Shown in pieces: positions 45,701 through 55,524 of a stretch of DNA of 64,000 nucleotides (its first letter is position 1; every line of letters starts with the position of its first letter). Made by a program: the position numbers and the translations under genes. The notes under the pieces are model-generated. The model saw only the letters and a program-made list of their open reading frames with translations, searched no databases and was not told the DNA's origin. The DNA comes from Gonocerus acuteangulatus (Eukaryota > Arthropoda > Insecta > Hemiptera > Coreidae): the NCBI GenBank assembly GCA_946811695.1, contig OX328125.1, positions 101,232,533 to 101,296,532 on the forward strand. Direction: 5' to 3'.

Positions 45701-48266
45701 AAGTGGTTTTCTTCGATTCTACATGTCAAATTAAAAGAGTAGCTGGAAGCTTTTAAACACAAAGCTGTAAGAGTTACAATTTCTTTGCCCCAATTTCGGG
45801 TGAAAAAAATGATGTGTAAGACCAATGATATTCTCATGACAATGGGTCCTCAAGCGTTGACTCTTATTAAAGGAAAGGAGGAAATGTGCTAGTTCTTCTA
45901 AATACAATACTCTCTCTTATCCGTCGCTCTCTCTTATCGGGCAGTCTCCGAGAGGAATGAGTGACGGATATCTGACCTGGCTGTAGCTAGACCGGCTCGA
46001 GGGTTCCTAGAAAACCTTCCCTTCCTAGCTAACCAAATATTTGTTACGTGTTATTTCATTGAATTGGAGTTAAAGAAGGCATATATGTTTTGTTTTAGAG
46101 GCAGGATCTTGTGTTTCTACTAAAAAAAAAAATATTTCTATTTAGGCACCTAAGGCTGGAAAACCTGATTTCTCTAATCCGGCATTTTCTCTAAACCGAA
46201 TGTACCGCTATCCCGACTACACTACATTGGATTAAGGAGAGTCTACTGTATGTGTTATCTCTCTAGTCAAAACTCTACACATAAAGTCATTAGATTGCAA
46301 CGTGGTTTTTAACTTAGTTTAAGATAATTAATAATGTCTGTTTCTCACCAGGGTCAACACCTGTGTAAGCGAGAGTAAGAATAAAATCAGCTCGGTCGAG
46401 GCTGAATCCATTATGAGCAAAGCTCCAGAATATGCTGCAGGAGGTCCCATTGATGATTCAGGTACTTTAAGAATTGTTTTATATTCATATCTCTATGTCT
46501 TTTTTTAATCAGCATAGTTACAGATACCCAAAATAGTCAAAAAAATAATCCAATGCTCGATTAAATGTATTCTCTCTCCCTTTACTGTTTTATTGCTGCA
46601 ATACTCTTATATTTATAACAAGTAGTGTTTCAGTGTTTGTTTTTTCTTGCCCATTCTTCAATTGTTTTCCTATTTCAAAAATTGAATAATAATTTTTTTT
46701 TTTTGTTAAATCTTGATTTTTGAAAACAATTATGTGACGAGGCTATGATTTTAATAAAGATCCTCCATTTTTACAAGCCATGTATACATTTGAATCCTTG
46801 TTAGATAAAAGAGTTTTGTCAGACAATAACATTGTCCAGCATCAAATAAATATAAAAATGTGCTCTCTCTCTTAATTATTGGTTTCATTAAATGAATTAC
46901 CATGCCCTCGATAGCATAATTGGCATGACACCCGAGCGTAAAATGTGGTCATTTTGTCCAAATCTCAGCCTAGTGAGTTAATTTAAGTAAAAAATAAAGA
47001 AATGGAAATAAAATCACTGAAGGCGAATATTGTCATGAGTATTGATGTAATGACTAATTCAAGGAATCAGTGCCCAAGATGACTAACCCACGATTAGAAC
47101 AAACTGAGAAAAATGGAATTGAAGTTAAAAACAATCTGAAAAATGAGTGTTGGTGACAGAAATTATTTTAATTGCACCAATTAAAATCATTTCTGTCACA
47201 AACACCCATTTTTTTTTTCAGCTTCTTCTTAACCCTTTAAGGCGCAATCATCGGAAAACAAATTAAAAATCAAGTCATGCAAAAAAATGACTCCTTTTGG
47301 TTGCTAAAACATACCCCATAGCCCATTTATTGCAAAATCAAACTTTTTCATTTTTTTTTTTTTTTTTAAACGGCCTGAGCCGTTTGTGCGCTTTATAAGG
47401 GGTCTATGTAATGTGTACTTGAATGCAAACCCGCATGAAACAGGTCTAGGCATTTCCCACGTTGGGGTCGCGATCTTTCACAATTATAATGGGATTTCTT
47501 ACCTGTGTTAGGTGCCTTGTCCTCTGGATTCTTTGCTTACTTATTTTCTGAATTTCTATTAAATCAGATCATTAGCCCGTTTACTCAAATTAAAATTTGC
47601 GAAGAAATATTTTTACTCTTTGAGACATTTATAATTACATAAAGCAGTAAGGAAATAAATAAACTGTGATAAAAACAATCCATTCTCCTAGGCCTAAAGT
47701 AGGATGTAGTTTCTTGCTCTTCCCGGTCTCACTACAGCACAAAACCCATACTTTCGTCTAAACAATTATTAATAACATCCTAGCGACATATTCTAGAAAG
47801 ATAAAGTAACAAGCAATAGTATTTCATATAGATATACGAATTTTTTACGTACATTGTTGAAGGTAGATGTGCTTCTGTGGACGGAAATCACTGATAACGC
47901 TCAGAGGGTGAGGCGAGTTTGGGTACGATAAGTGCCGTAAGACGACAAAGTACCGCTATGTAGGCTGCCACGGGGTAGAAAGGGCTGGAAGGGTTTTAAA
48001 TAGTTTTAACAGTCCCAGGATATCAATTAGAGAAACAAGCTATTAGAAATGGTGCCGCGAACGAATTTTTGAACTTACAACCGCTTAGGCCGTCTCTGCC
48101 CCTTAAAGGGTTAACCATCCAATTTTCTCAGTTTGTTCTAATTGTGGGTTAGTCACCTTGGGCGCTGAGTCCTTCAATAATTAAATAATTGATTTATTGA
48201 AATTTTAATAATTATTCCATTGTTGTTGCAGTTGGGAAATGGCACTTCCTTCACTTGATGTCCTGA
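34782..48266 (+). CDS. Nurf-38: Inorganic pyrophosphatase (soluble, family I), complete gene, 9 exons
   Basis: Hydrolyses pyrophosphate to two phosphates with Mg2+. Exons: 34782-34950, 35160-35278, 36341-36460, 40738-40824, 41587-41650, 43127-43189, 44694-44904, 46352-46461, 48232-48266; every intron is GT-AG and the phases join. From the ATG at 34890 the product is 289 aa, the usual length for animal family I enzymes; from the in-frame ATG at 34782 it is 325 aa. Metal and active-site motifs are present: KGKLRF in exon 3, the signature DNDPID in exon 4, DEGETDWK across exons 5-6, [20 protein letters not shown] in exon 7. No missing key residue was seen. The symbol is that of the Drosophila orthologue, where the protein is also a NURF remodeller subunit; a nuclear role here is inference. 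Introns hold many transposon insertions, none in an exon. Confidence 0.96.
35160..35278 (+). CDS. Nurf-38: Pyrophosphatase exon 2
   Basis: Encodes [18 protein letters not shown] through [19 protein letters not shown] sequence, the first beta strands of the family fold, with the conserved PRWTNAKME. Enters with one base from exon 1; donor GTAAGT. Confidence 0.95.
35279..36340. other. Pyrophosphatase intron 2, no inserted element seen
   Basis: AT-rich intron of 1,062 bp with normal splice sites; I recognise no repeat or gene in it. Confidence 0.6.
36341..36460 (+). CDS. Nurf-38: Pyrophosphatase exon 3
   Basis: Forty codons, phase 0 at both ends: [16 protein letters not shown] then [11 protein letters not shown], containing conserved Lys/Arg and Tyr residues of the phosphate-binding site. 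Confidence 0.96.
36565..38034. mobile_element. Foldback element, family F2, large copy in pyrophosphatase intron 3
   Basis: The outer arms (36565-36705 and about 37866-38034) match the 442-bp F2 element at 9642-10083 (TAACGTATTTTGATGCACTA, ACACGAATCCATTAAAAA, ACTAGGAAAGAAGTTAT). Inside is a (TA)n tract (36714-36744), the start of the GTGAGACGGCTTC hairpin, and a second inverted pair of about 200 bp (36880-37130 against 37240-37440: GAGGACAACTTAGGTAACCA, CTTAACACCTTTACAACC, CAATTGCACTT). A block GCTGAAGAAGGCTGCC..GCAGCCGAAACGTCC lies at 37728-37762. No convincing flanking duplication. Confidence 0.8.
38058..38250 (-). mobile_element. 5S rRNA-headed SINE, full length
   Basis: On the minus strand the element starts exactly at GCCAACGGCCATAGCCACGT, the 5' end of animal 5S rRNA, and follows 5S for about 115 bases (GATCACCGAAGTTAAACAAC, GTGGTCAGTACCTGAATGGG), so the internal pol III promoter region is retained. 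It then enters a tail with CCGGCGTTAATAGCC..GATACACCG and poly(A). The 14 bp TGTAATCAGTTATT flank it exactly (38044-38057 and 38251-38264). It is a retroposed SINE, not a working 5S gene. Confidence 0.95.
38265..39233. other. Intron 3 sequence, nothing recognised
   Basis: AT-rich intronic stretch without a repeat or gene that I can name. Confidence 0.4.
39234..39410 (-). mobile_element. tRNA-headed SINE, family D, truncated 3' side
   Basis: Minus strand: GGTGGCTGGCGGCCATGAGT start, A-box-like GAGTGTTAAGG and B-box GGTTCGATTCCC, then a body that diverges from the copy at 33712. A G-rich run (39245-39257) marks the far side. Confidence 0.75.
39848..40495. repeat. Degenerate transposon-like repeat in intron 3
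   Basis: Starts CAGGGTGTCTACTGCAC followed by repeated GTCACGAA/TGTCATGAA motifs; the far side (40430-40485) carries GTTGTCATGAAAAATTAATG and GTATATGTCCC. The arrangement looks like an old terminal-inverted-repeat element, but the right end is decayed and its limit is approximate. Confidence 0.4.
40738..40824 (+). CDS. Nurf-38: Pyrophosphatase exon 4 (signature motif)
   Basis: Twenty-nine codons with [12 protein letters not shown], the family signature D-x-D-P-x-D that binds the catalytic metal ions. Confidence 0.97.
41280..41515 (-). repeat. Fragment of the GC-minisatellite-bearing element, intron 4
   Basis: Minus strand: TTTAGAGCCTTCTGCTCAAA, CAGGAACATAAATATGCTTT, ACAAACCTATGTATTG, CATATAGTCTTCTTTTTCGT, as in 21555-22200 and 62090-62490. 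It lies 70 bases before exon 5. Confidence 0.7.
41587..41650 (+). CDS. Nurf-38: Pyrophosphatase exon 5
   Basis: Encodes [22 protein letters not shown]; the last glycine codon is split with exon 6. Confidence 0.96.
42136..42175 (-). repeat. Orphan SINE tail hairpin
   Basis: Minus strand TGGCGCTTATAGCCTAGATG..GATGCGGC followed by A-rich sequence: the common 3' tail of the family A and 5S SINEs without a recognisable head. Confidence 0.65.
42556..42638. repeat. 83-bp hairpin
   Basis: AGAGAACAGTTCCGTAT..TTGATGCTAC on the left pairs with GTAGCCTCAACGATACGGAACTGTTCTCT on the right around a short loop of TTTCTC/GAGAAA. Followed by CCCTGAAAAAGGCTTC. Confidence 0.85.
42694..42872 (-). mobile_element. 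tRNA-headed SINE, family A, intron 5
   Basis: Full copy on the minus strand with head, B-box GGTTCGATCCC, body and hairpin tail plus poly(A). The exact 11-bp duplication AATAAATATTA flanks it (42683-42693 and 42873-42883). Confidence 0.93.
43127..43189 (+). CDS. Nurf-38: Pyrophosphatase exon 6
   Basis: Encodes [20 protein letters not shown]; the conserved Asp and Lys of ETDWK belong to the active site. Confidence 0.96.
43938..44346 (+). mobile_element. Mariner-type element, internally deleted, intron 6
   Basis: Terminal repeats with CATCCCATAAGTAAT on both sides. The middle encodes, with stops, [31 protein letters not shown] and [13 protein letters not shown], the helix-turn-helix end of a mariner transposase. 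The catalytic DDD part is absent. Confidence 0.82.
44395..44612 (-). mobile_element. tRNA-headed SINE, family D, intron 6
   Basis: Minus strand: GGAGGCCGGTGGCCATGAGT start, B-box GGATTCGATTCC, and a 3' part GGTAACCTTTAGAGAACCCG..GTCCCAAAATTCTCAG. It ends about 80 bases before exon 7. Confidence 0.82.
44694..44904 (+). CDS. Nurf-38: Pyrophosphatase exon 7
   Basis: Encodes [13 protein letters not shown], the [17 protein letters not shown] active-site segment and the helical [14 protein letters not shown] sits only 19 bases past the donor site (insertion duplication from 44923). Confidence 0.96.
44940..45103 (-). mobile_element. tRNA-headed SINE, family A, intron 7
   Basis: Minus strand head GGGTCTCCCTTTGGTCTAGT, B-box GGTTCGAGTCCC, then GGCGGCAGGAATTTTC and the hairpin tail. 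Flanks 44923-44939 and 45104-45120 match at 15 of 17 bases (ATGTTT.ATTA.TTTTG). Its first duplication begins only 19 bases after exon 7. Confidence 0.9.
45121..45902. other. Intron 7 sequence, nothing recognised
   Basis: AT-rich, no repeat or gene that I can name. Confidence 0.4.
45905..46248. mobile_element. Pogo/Tigger-like MITE, intron 7
   Basis: Ends CAATACTCTCTCTTATCC (left) and, on the minus strand, CAGTAGACTCTCCTTAATCC (right), flanked by TA on both sides. Inner ATCCGGCATTTTCTCTAAACC-type blocks near the right end are typical of the group. 344 bp, non-coding. Confidence 0.72.
46352..46461 (+). CDS. Nurf-38: Pyrophosphatase exon 8
   Basis: Encodes the less conserved C-terminal linker ([32 protein letters not shown]); identified by phase, splice sites and its position between conserved segments. 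Confidence 0.9.
46905..47010 (+). mobile_element. Degenerate tRNA-like SINE head, intron 8
   Basis: GCCCTCGATAGCATAATTGG fits a tRNA A-box region and TGTCCAAATCTCAGCC the B-box region at the right spacing; followed by GAGTTAATTTAAG and A-rich sequence. Resembles the family C copy near 53000. Confidence 0.45.
47057..48179. mobile_element. Foldback element split by a TTAA element, intron 8
   Basis: The outer arms match in inverse order: CAGTGCCCAAGATGACTAAC, CACGATTAGAACAAACTGAG on the left against CTCAGTTTGTTCTAATTGTG, GTTAGTCACCTTGGGCGCTG on the right; the centre is the palindrome TTTTAATTGCACCAATTAAAA near 47170. The right arm is interrupted by the element at 47233-48110. Confidence 0.82.
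47233..48110. mobile_element. piggyBac-like non-autonomous element, 878 bp
   Basis: Ends CCCTTTAAGGCGCAATCATC (left) and CCCTTTAAGGGGCAGAGACG (right, minus strand), with TTAA on both sides (47229-47232 and 48111-48114), the hallmark target of piggyBac elements. No transposase frame. Confidence 0.8.
48232..48266 (+). CDS. Nurf-38: Pyrophosphatase exon 9 and stop
   Basis: [11 protein letters not shown] and TGA. The short end W-H-F-x-H-L matches the insect C-terminus. Acceptor TTGTTGTTGCAG. Confidence 0.92.
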
Positions 48267-48585
48267 AAGTTAGTTCTTCTTGACAAGCCACCTACTAGTT
48301 GAAGGTGATCTTTGTCGACATCTGGAATTTAGCCGAGATTAAAAGCATTGTGATATGGACTGCATTTTGTCATACATTTTTATTTTTTTTATTTCTTAGA
48401 AATATAAATTATATATTTTTGTTTGCTCTGAATAAAATGTTTTTCTCAGCACTATTTATAAAAATTACCTTAGATATTGTTATATTGTTTCCAGCACACA
48501 ATTATATACTTACTTTTTTGTTCACTCACACATTTTTACACACCGAGCCAATATTTTTGGCATGAACTGGATTATAAATTAAACC

Positions 48586-49090
48586 AATAAAGAATAAATA
48601 AATAAAATAAAAATAAGTAATCCAGTTTCTTAAAATGTTTAATTACTGAATCAAGATGCTTTAGGAGGATAACCTTTGTTATATTGTTAATAATCTGAAC
48701 ATTATAACGACTTTTTTAACATTCCTTGAACATTTATCTTCTGTAATAATTAGACACCAGTTATTATTAATGATGAATAAATAAATAAAATATAGAAACC
48801 TTATTGTGGTCAGATAAAATGTTTAAGTGCAGAATGAAGATGTTTTAGAAGCGTACTCATTGTATATTGTTAATGACCTAAACTTTATTACAACTTTTTA
48901 CATATTTCTCAACCATCACCCCCTGAAATTATTAAACATCATATATTGTAAATAAACAAATAAAGATAAGTAATTGGAGGCTCTTAAAATGTTTAAGCTC
49001 AGAATCAGGATGTTTTAGGGGCATACTTATTGTATATTGTTAATGATCTGAATGTTACGACTTTTTGCACATTCCTCAAACATGCTAATC
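48586..49090 (+). promoter_or_regulatory. Pyrophosphatase 3' end: poly(A) signals in a tandem repeat
   Basis: AATAAA at 48586 and a run of AATAAATAAATAAAAT at 48593 follow the stop codon by 320 bases. A unit of about 175-185 bp (AAAATGTTTAA..GATGTTTTAG..TTGTATATTGTTAATGA..ACGACTTTTT) is then repeated from about 48629, 48814 and 48989. The first two units end in a further AATAAATAAATAAAAT or AATAAACAAATAAAG cluster (48776-48791, 48950-48966). Any of the clusters could serve for 3' end formation. Confidence 0.65.
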
Positions 49091-50605
49091 AGTTAATAAA
49101 ATTGTTTACATCAACGTTTAATTTTATTGTATAATCCTCGTTTGAATTTTATATTGGGCTAACTGTCATAATTTGTTTTTCAGCCATTTCCAACTGACTT
49201 ATAAATTGTGAAATTTCTAGCTGCAAATAGAATTGGCAGCAAAAATTTTGAGTACACTTAATTTTCTGTTGAATTTTAAATTGAGGGAAAATATTTAACA
49301 TTTCAATTTTAGTAAAAAGCACATATATTGGTTCATTCTTTAAAATGTCACTGAAAAAAACAGTCAATTTTTGACCCCCCCCCCCCTCTGTAATTTAATT
49401 TCAAATTAATTCTCTTAAAATTGTAATAACAAATGCTATTAAATTTGTTGGATGGTAACCTATAGATAACCAGTCCTAAAATTCTTAGTTAATAATAATG
49501 GACGTTTGTGTTAGGCACTCCATATATGAAATGCTCAATTTTCAACTAGTTATACATTTTAGTAAGTTAAAAGTATATTACAAAAAAAATATACGTTGTT
49601 CAGAATAATTAAATATTTGTTTTTCAATTATTACCTCCCTCCCTCCATATGGACGAAACCCGCTTCTGAGGTTGACCTCATGACGCAATCCGAAATTGTC
49701 GACTAAAAACTTTTACATTTCCGAACCCATAGATCTCGAAAATAGAGGTGGATCAAATTACATAAGTACATAAAATGGAGTACTATTATTTCGACCTGTG
49801 CCATATTTACAAAAAATAAATAAATATACATAAATAAAGGTCAAAAATTGTGGAATTGAGTATAAATAAATATAAACAGAGAGCCTGTTCGCTCTCTTAC
49901 AGGCTCAAAAATGGTCCTATTTTGATGAAATTTGGTACAAAAATCTTTTGCTGATTTGAAAGATCAAGTTTGTTAACCAGCAGAATCCGTCTTCTGGAAC
50001 ATGGTTTTTGATGTGAAATTCGCCCAAAAAAATTGTCACGAGAAACATATTGAGTAATAGTGATTTCCTAGAGCGATCGTTGAGAAGGCGAGGGAGAAAA
50101 AAGGAGAACCCTGCTGAAACACCATAAAATAACCCCAAAATATTGCCATCTTGTGTGAATATTCAAATTTAGCTTTAACCCTTTACAATCACAGCGGGTA
50201 GAAGGGTAGGGTCTCTGCCTCCGGAAGTCCTCTCCAGGATACCAACCATCCTGTGCTTGCGGTTTCCAGCGCTCAGCCGATTCACATTTCTTCATTCTTT
50301 TCTTGATGTTTTACTTTATTTTTTTTTATTTTTTATCAAAGCCTAGTATTTTTGCAGTGAAGTTGTTCTGTCATAATGTTCACTTGGATGTTTCAACGTG
50401 GAAGTCGAAGAGGCAATTTTCCTTTCCGCTTACATGTTAGTTTTCTGTGTATTCCTACAAATCTCTCTTGTCTTTGAAATTTCATTGGAGAAGGTGTTTA
50501 AATATGCTATAAAATGTCAAAATAAAGTATTAACTGTCTGTATTCCAAGCTTTTCAAATGACATGAAGGATAAGAACGTTTGTGGAAATGCACTTCCTAT
50601 GATTC

Positions 50606-50647
<42 letters not shown>

Positions 50648-51053
50648 AAATAGCTTAGGGTAGACAATGAGATAAATTGCAGCAAATTCATATATTTTTG
50701 TAAATTACAACATACACATTTAGTCAAATAAGTTTTACATTATCAGTTATAAGGAATTAAAAATGAGGACATACTTTAAAAAACAAACAAGACAAGGAAT
50801 TAAATTTACTCAAATGCTTTACATATATGATGATATACACAAAATAATAACCTATCAAACATAAATATTTTGACAAAATTAAAACGAATAGTTTTTTTGT
50901 TGAAGTAGTTACACTTTGCTAGTGAACAAAAATATTTACGTCTCTGATGATTGTTAAATTAAAATGTAATAGTCTTTTTTTTTCTTTCTTTTTTTTAATA
51001 AGACAAATGAATGCTGCCTTATTTGAAATGATAATCGGATTTAGTTATTCACT
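49091..51053. other. Region between the two convergent genes
   Basis: No gene recognised. 49455-49505 is a plus-strand tail fragment of SINE family D (GGTAACCTATAGATAACC, GTCCTAAAATTCTTAG). 49635-49760 and 49860-50020 belong to the repeat that includes TTAACCAGCAGAATCC. 50612-50644 is a poly(T) run. The 3' untranslated region of the synaptopodin-like gene should lie left of 51054; I see no clear minus-strand AATAAA close to it. Confidence 0.45.
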
Positions 51054-51259
51054 TTAAAAATCTGTGTAAGCAGCAGGTGCAGGGTTGAAAGTAACTGGCC
51101 GGTAGTAAGACATGCTCTTCTGCCAGCCCCTCGGAGCGGTGTTGAAGTTATTCAAGCCGCTGTAGCTTAGTGATGATTGCTGCTCTTGCTGATGCTGCCC
51201 TGCGCTGTATGACTGCTGCTGTGCGTATGGAGCTGCTCCTTTGTATCCACTTTCGTCAT
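51054..51259 (-). CDS. Synaptopodin-2-like last exon
   Basis: Encodes [16 protein letters not shown], a Gln/Ser-rich stretch, [20 protein letters not shown] and [15 protein letters not shown], stop TAA. It joins exon 55716-57350 in phase (A + AT). The link between the two is by phase, strand and composition; an extra exon in the 4.5-kb intron cannot be ruled out. Confidence 0.72.
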
Positions 51260-54200
51260 CTACATACAGCAAATAATCTATTAATCTTTAAGGTCTATGT
51301 TCAATATGCACAAAGAGTGGAAATGTCAAATTTAATGGGCCCCTTAACTTTTGCAAACTTAAAGAGTTAAATTACATTATAGTTCATTTTGTGCCTACGC
51401 GCGTTTTTTAGTTAATGTTTACTATATTTGTTTTCCTCTAAAAAACCCAAAATAAATTGAATCATCTATCTACAGTAGACTCCATTTTAACCACCTATAT
51501 AACTTATATAGGCATATACATATACATGTCTTATATAATATCAGGACCTTGGAAGAGTAAGGGCGAATCACGAATTCCGGATGTTGGGAAATCAAAGTTA
51601 AAGTTCTAGAAGCGCTTCAGGATAGAAAGGGCCAAAGTTTACTCTAAAGAACGCTGATTCATAAATCTGATTGACAAACTATGTAATTGAAATTCAACGT
51701 TTTCATTATAATGGGTAGCAAACTGCTAGGAGGGACGTTCCAGACCTGGGATTCTCCCTTGAAATAGGACATCGAGTTTTTCATGATGATGCTGCTGTTC
51801 ACTTTAACTTGAAATTGTGAGAGAACTAAAGACGAACCAGAGAAACAAGGCAAAGCGTCGTGTTACCTACATCTTTCTGAATCAGAAAATAAAATAATAA
51901 AAAAAGTCGATTTTTCTGATTCGCCCTTACTCTTCCAAGGTCCTGATATAAGACATGTATTGAACCTAAATGATGTTCTTCACAAAACAAAATAATAAAA
52001 AAAGTTTATAAAACCTCCAGACTTGAAATTTAAAATGATTTATATTCTTCTTTTATAGATATTTTTTATAGGATATACAAAAATTATTTTGCCATTATTT
52101 ATTGCAATTGAGTATATTTTTTTTTAATTGATACACTTTTAGCATGGTTCCTCCCTCCCTCCCTAGGGAAGAACCCTGCTTATGAGGTTGACTTAGAAAA
52201 GTTCACATTTTAGAACCCATAGTCCGATTTTGATGAAATTTGGTGCAAAAATACATTTAAAAGGTCATGTTCGTTAACCAGTAAAATGCACCTACTGAAA
52301 CACTATTTTATGGGCAAATATTTAGTACTTAGTAAAATTCTATCCAAAAAGATAATTAGGAATGTTAAGTAAATTTTAAAATTGTATGAAGACAATACAA
52401 CCTGTACTCAAAAACTGAATTATTTTAGACTAGAATCATCCTTTAAAAATATTCATTACAGCATTCATTCAATAAGTTTACCAATGGTTTTCTATATAAA
52501 TTATGTATTCCATATAAATATTGCAGGGAGATTAAGAAGGCCCTGTATTTTGAAGGCCACTCAAAAGATAAAAATTAATAAGCTTCTAATTAATTAACAT
52601 CACTCAAAATAATTTTCATCAGACAATTTCACAACTGCTTTTATCATGATTCGTGATTGACAGTTCCACTCTTTTAAAGCTTAAAAATACTAGAGGTTGT
52701 CAAATTGTGATGTAATAATAGAGGTATTGCAATTTAATCAATAGCATAATTTGTTTTTGTTTTTTTTTTTGTAATATGTAAGTATTATATGTTTTTCAAC
52801 TGATATTTCAATGAACAATAGGTACTTCTTGCATGCAGAACAAACATTTGGAATGATGTTATTTTATTACGTATGACTTAATTTCGTCTATTGCTTACTG
52901 CTCCTTAAAATATTACCTTTTTTCAAATATTTGTTTTTTTAGACAAATGGATTTGGCAGATAAAGAATTTGAAAACAAATCCCTTGTTTTATTATTATTT
53001 GGGTTCAAATCGCAGCGTGGCAAGTTAACTCATCTACTGAAACCAATATTTCAGATAGGCAGCATAGTGCTACAGTTATCTGAAGCCAGACAACCTTACT
53101 GTTTTATAAGGCTTTAGAATAGAATTCCTCGCTGCTCCTTGGATGTTGGTGCTAATGGCCAGGATGTCGATGTGCCATAAAAAAATGAGCAGGCAGCTCC
53201 AAACCATTAAACAAGGTAGGGATAAACTCTAAAAAGGGTAGAATAGGGTCCTTATGGACTTAATTTCATAAGTAATTGGGTATGTTATGATAAGAAAAAT
53301 AAAATGGATAAAAGATCAAGAAACTAAATTTAAAAACGTTTTCTTTAATTTGCCAACAATGCAAAAAATGGTGATGCCTCCTTATTGCAGCATGCCCGTA
53401 AATTATTGTTTGCATGAAATAAAACAAAATATAACGAACACAAAGGGTGCTTATTGACACGGGACCAGATAAAAAATAAATAAAAAAAGAAGAGAACAAT
53501 ACAATGAGATTTCTCAAGAAAAAAACAAAACAAAATCATGCTTTTTCACCAAATTAAATCCATTCCTTGACAAACATTTGTATAAGCGATCCACTTTTGG
53601 CCTGACAAAAACCACACTAACATAATTTAACACATTTCATCACTCTCTGGGAATAAATATAATTGCTGACTGGAATTTAAATAAAATGATTATTTTTTTA
53701 GGATTTTTCCTTGGAACATGGCTTATTTTTCCAGTGGCATCACAATATTTCAGCAAGATTCCTCATTGGTTTCTCGAGGTGAAACGAAGCACTATCATTA
53801 TAATCTGGAAGCATGGATTGAAGTGGAATTCAAGCCAAGTATTGTGTACACTGGACATGACATTGTTGGAAAAATAAGCCATGTTCCAAAGAAATGAAGA
53901 CTGAGAAATAGATCTCGTCGCTGATCTGGTGTTATATGGTGCTATTGGTTTTTAGAAAAAAGATTCCATTTTTCATACACTTTTATGATACATTTGCTTC
54001 CACGCTTTCTATATAGATTGTATTACTTATATAGCGGGCTCTGAAAATCAAATAACGATTGTAAATTGTTCGTTTTAGAATTACTCTAGTGGGAAATATT
54101 CTCAGCCTACTTTTAGAGAGGGACATAATTTGTTTGTCAGTGCTGCTTGAGATGTGAAATCAAAACGGTTGTTAGGCGATTTTCAACTAAGACGACTCAT

Positions 54201-55490
54201 TCTAAAATATGTCCTTGTCTATGCCTTTTGAATAATGCCACAAAATCCCTCAGAGATATAATAACATTGATTAAAAAATTTGTTGATTTGCTATTGAAAG
54301 TTTGCTTCTTTGTTAATTTAATTTATTAACATAAACTAAAGGGAAATGATTATGTTATTGGTTCTTTGACATTAATCTTCCTTTAAAGGATGAGGAAAAT
54401 GGTTTATTTAAATTAAAATAGAGCCTTCAGGATACCTTCTCCAAAACTATTTATTATTTAAATTATAGAAGAAGTATTCTGAATTGTTGCCTAAATTGAG
54501 TAGTAAATTGCCTTCTTAATGGCATCTTCATGTGATGGATATTTTTTATACTTCCAACAGATTTTGTTTTTATAAAAGTTGGAAGAGGATGTTGTATTTA
54601 CATTAAAATGTAGCCTTCTGTATATCCTTCAAAAAACTATTTGCATATTATTTAAATTATAGGAAAAATATACGAAATTATTGCATAAAATTTAAGTAGT
54701 ATATTGCTCTTAAGGGATAATACTACTTTGTAACTTTTTGTTTTTTATTGGCTTAAATGCTTCCTTAACTAATCAAAAATTATATCCAAGGGTGTTTATG
54801 TGGCGGAACAGTTTTTAAATGTGCCAATAATTTGATTTTTCAAATTAAGTCCTGATACATTTCAAAATTAAAACCCATTTTGTTAATCTTTATTACAAGA
54901 AATTATTAAAAAGGAAAAAAAATGAACATTTTAGTACAGGTTTTCTCAAAACTGTTTTTTAAATCGGGCGATACGCTAGCACCTTCAATTTTCACCTGAT
55001 CAATTTCATATTTTAACTGCAGTTTCCTAAGGATATTTGCTAGTAAAGTATGTTGGATGTTTTTGATTCATTGAATTATAATGATTTTATGGCCGATTTT
55101 CGAGGGATTAATTAATAGAAAATGAAGAATTGTTCATCATTTTCCTACATATGTTATTTACTAGATTTTATCTTCTTCTTTCAAAATAATTTTATTTTTT
55201 GTTCTAATTTTTTTATTCATAAATGGGAGAAAATTACTGCTTTTGTTCACACAAGGTAATTATTACCCCTTAAGAGGTAATTGTTTATACTAATAAATAT
55301 TAATAGATTTTATTTCTCCTTTAAAAGGGAAGAGGATAAAATATTTAAATTAAAATATAATTTTTATAATACCTTCCTCAGAGCTAAAAATAATAAATAA
55401 TTAAAATTGTTGGTAAAATATTCCAAAATGTTGCCTAGAATTCACGTAGAAAATTATCCTGGGGAAGTTACCTTCATTGTTTTTTCCAAT

Positions 55491-55524
<34 letters not shown>

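Noticed and set aside
50068..50295. Minus-strand 75-codon frame with a GC-rich start
   Set aside because: No domain recognised, no splice partners seen, and it lies in repeat-derived sequence.
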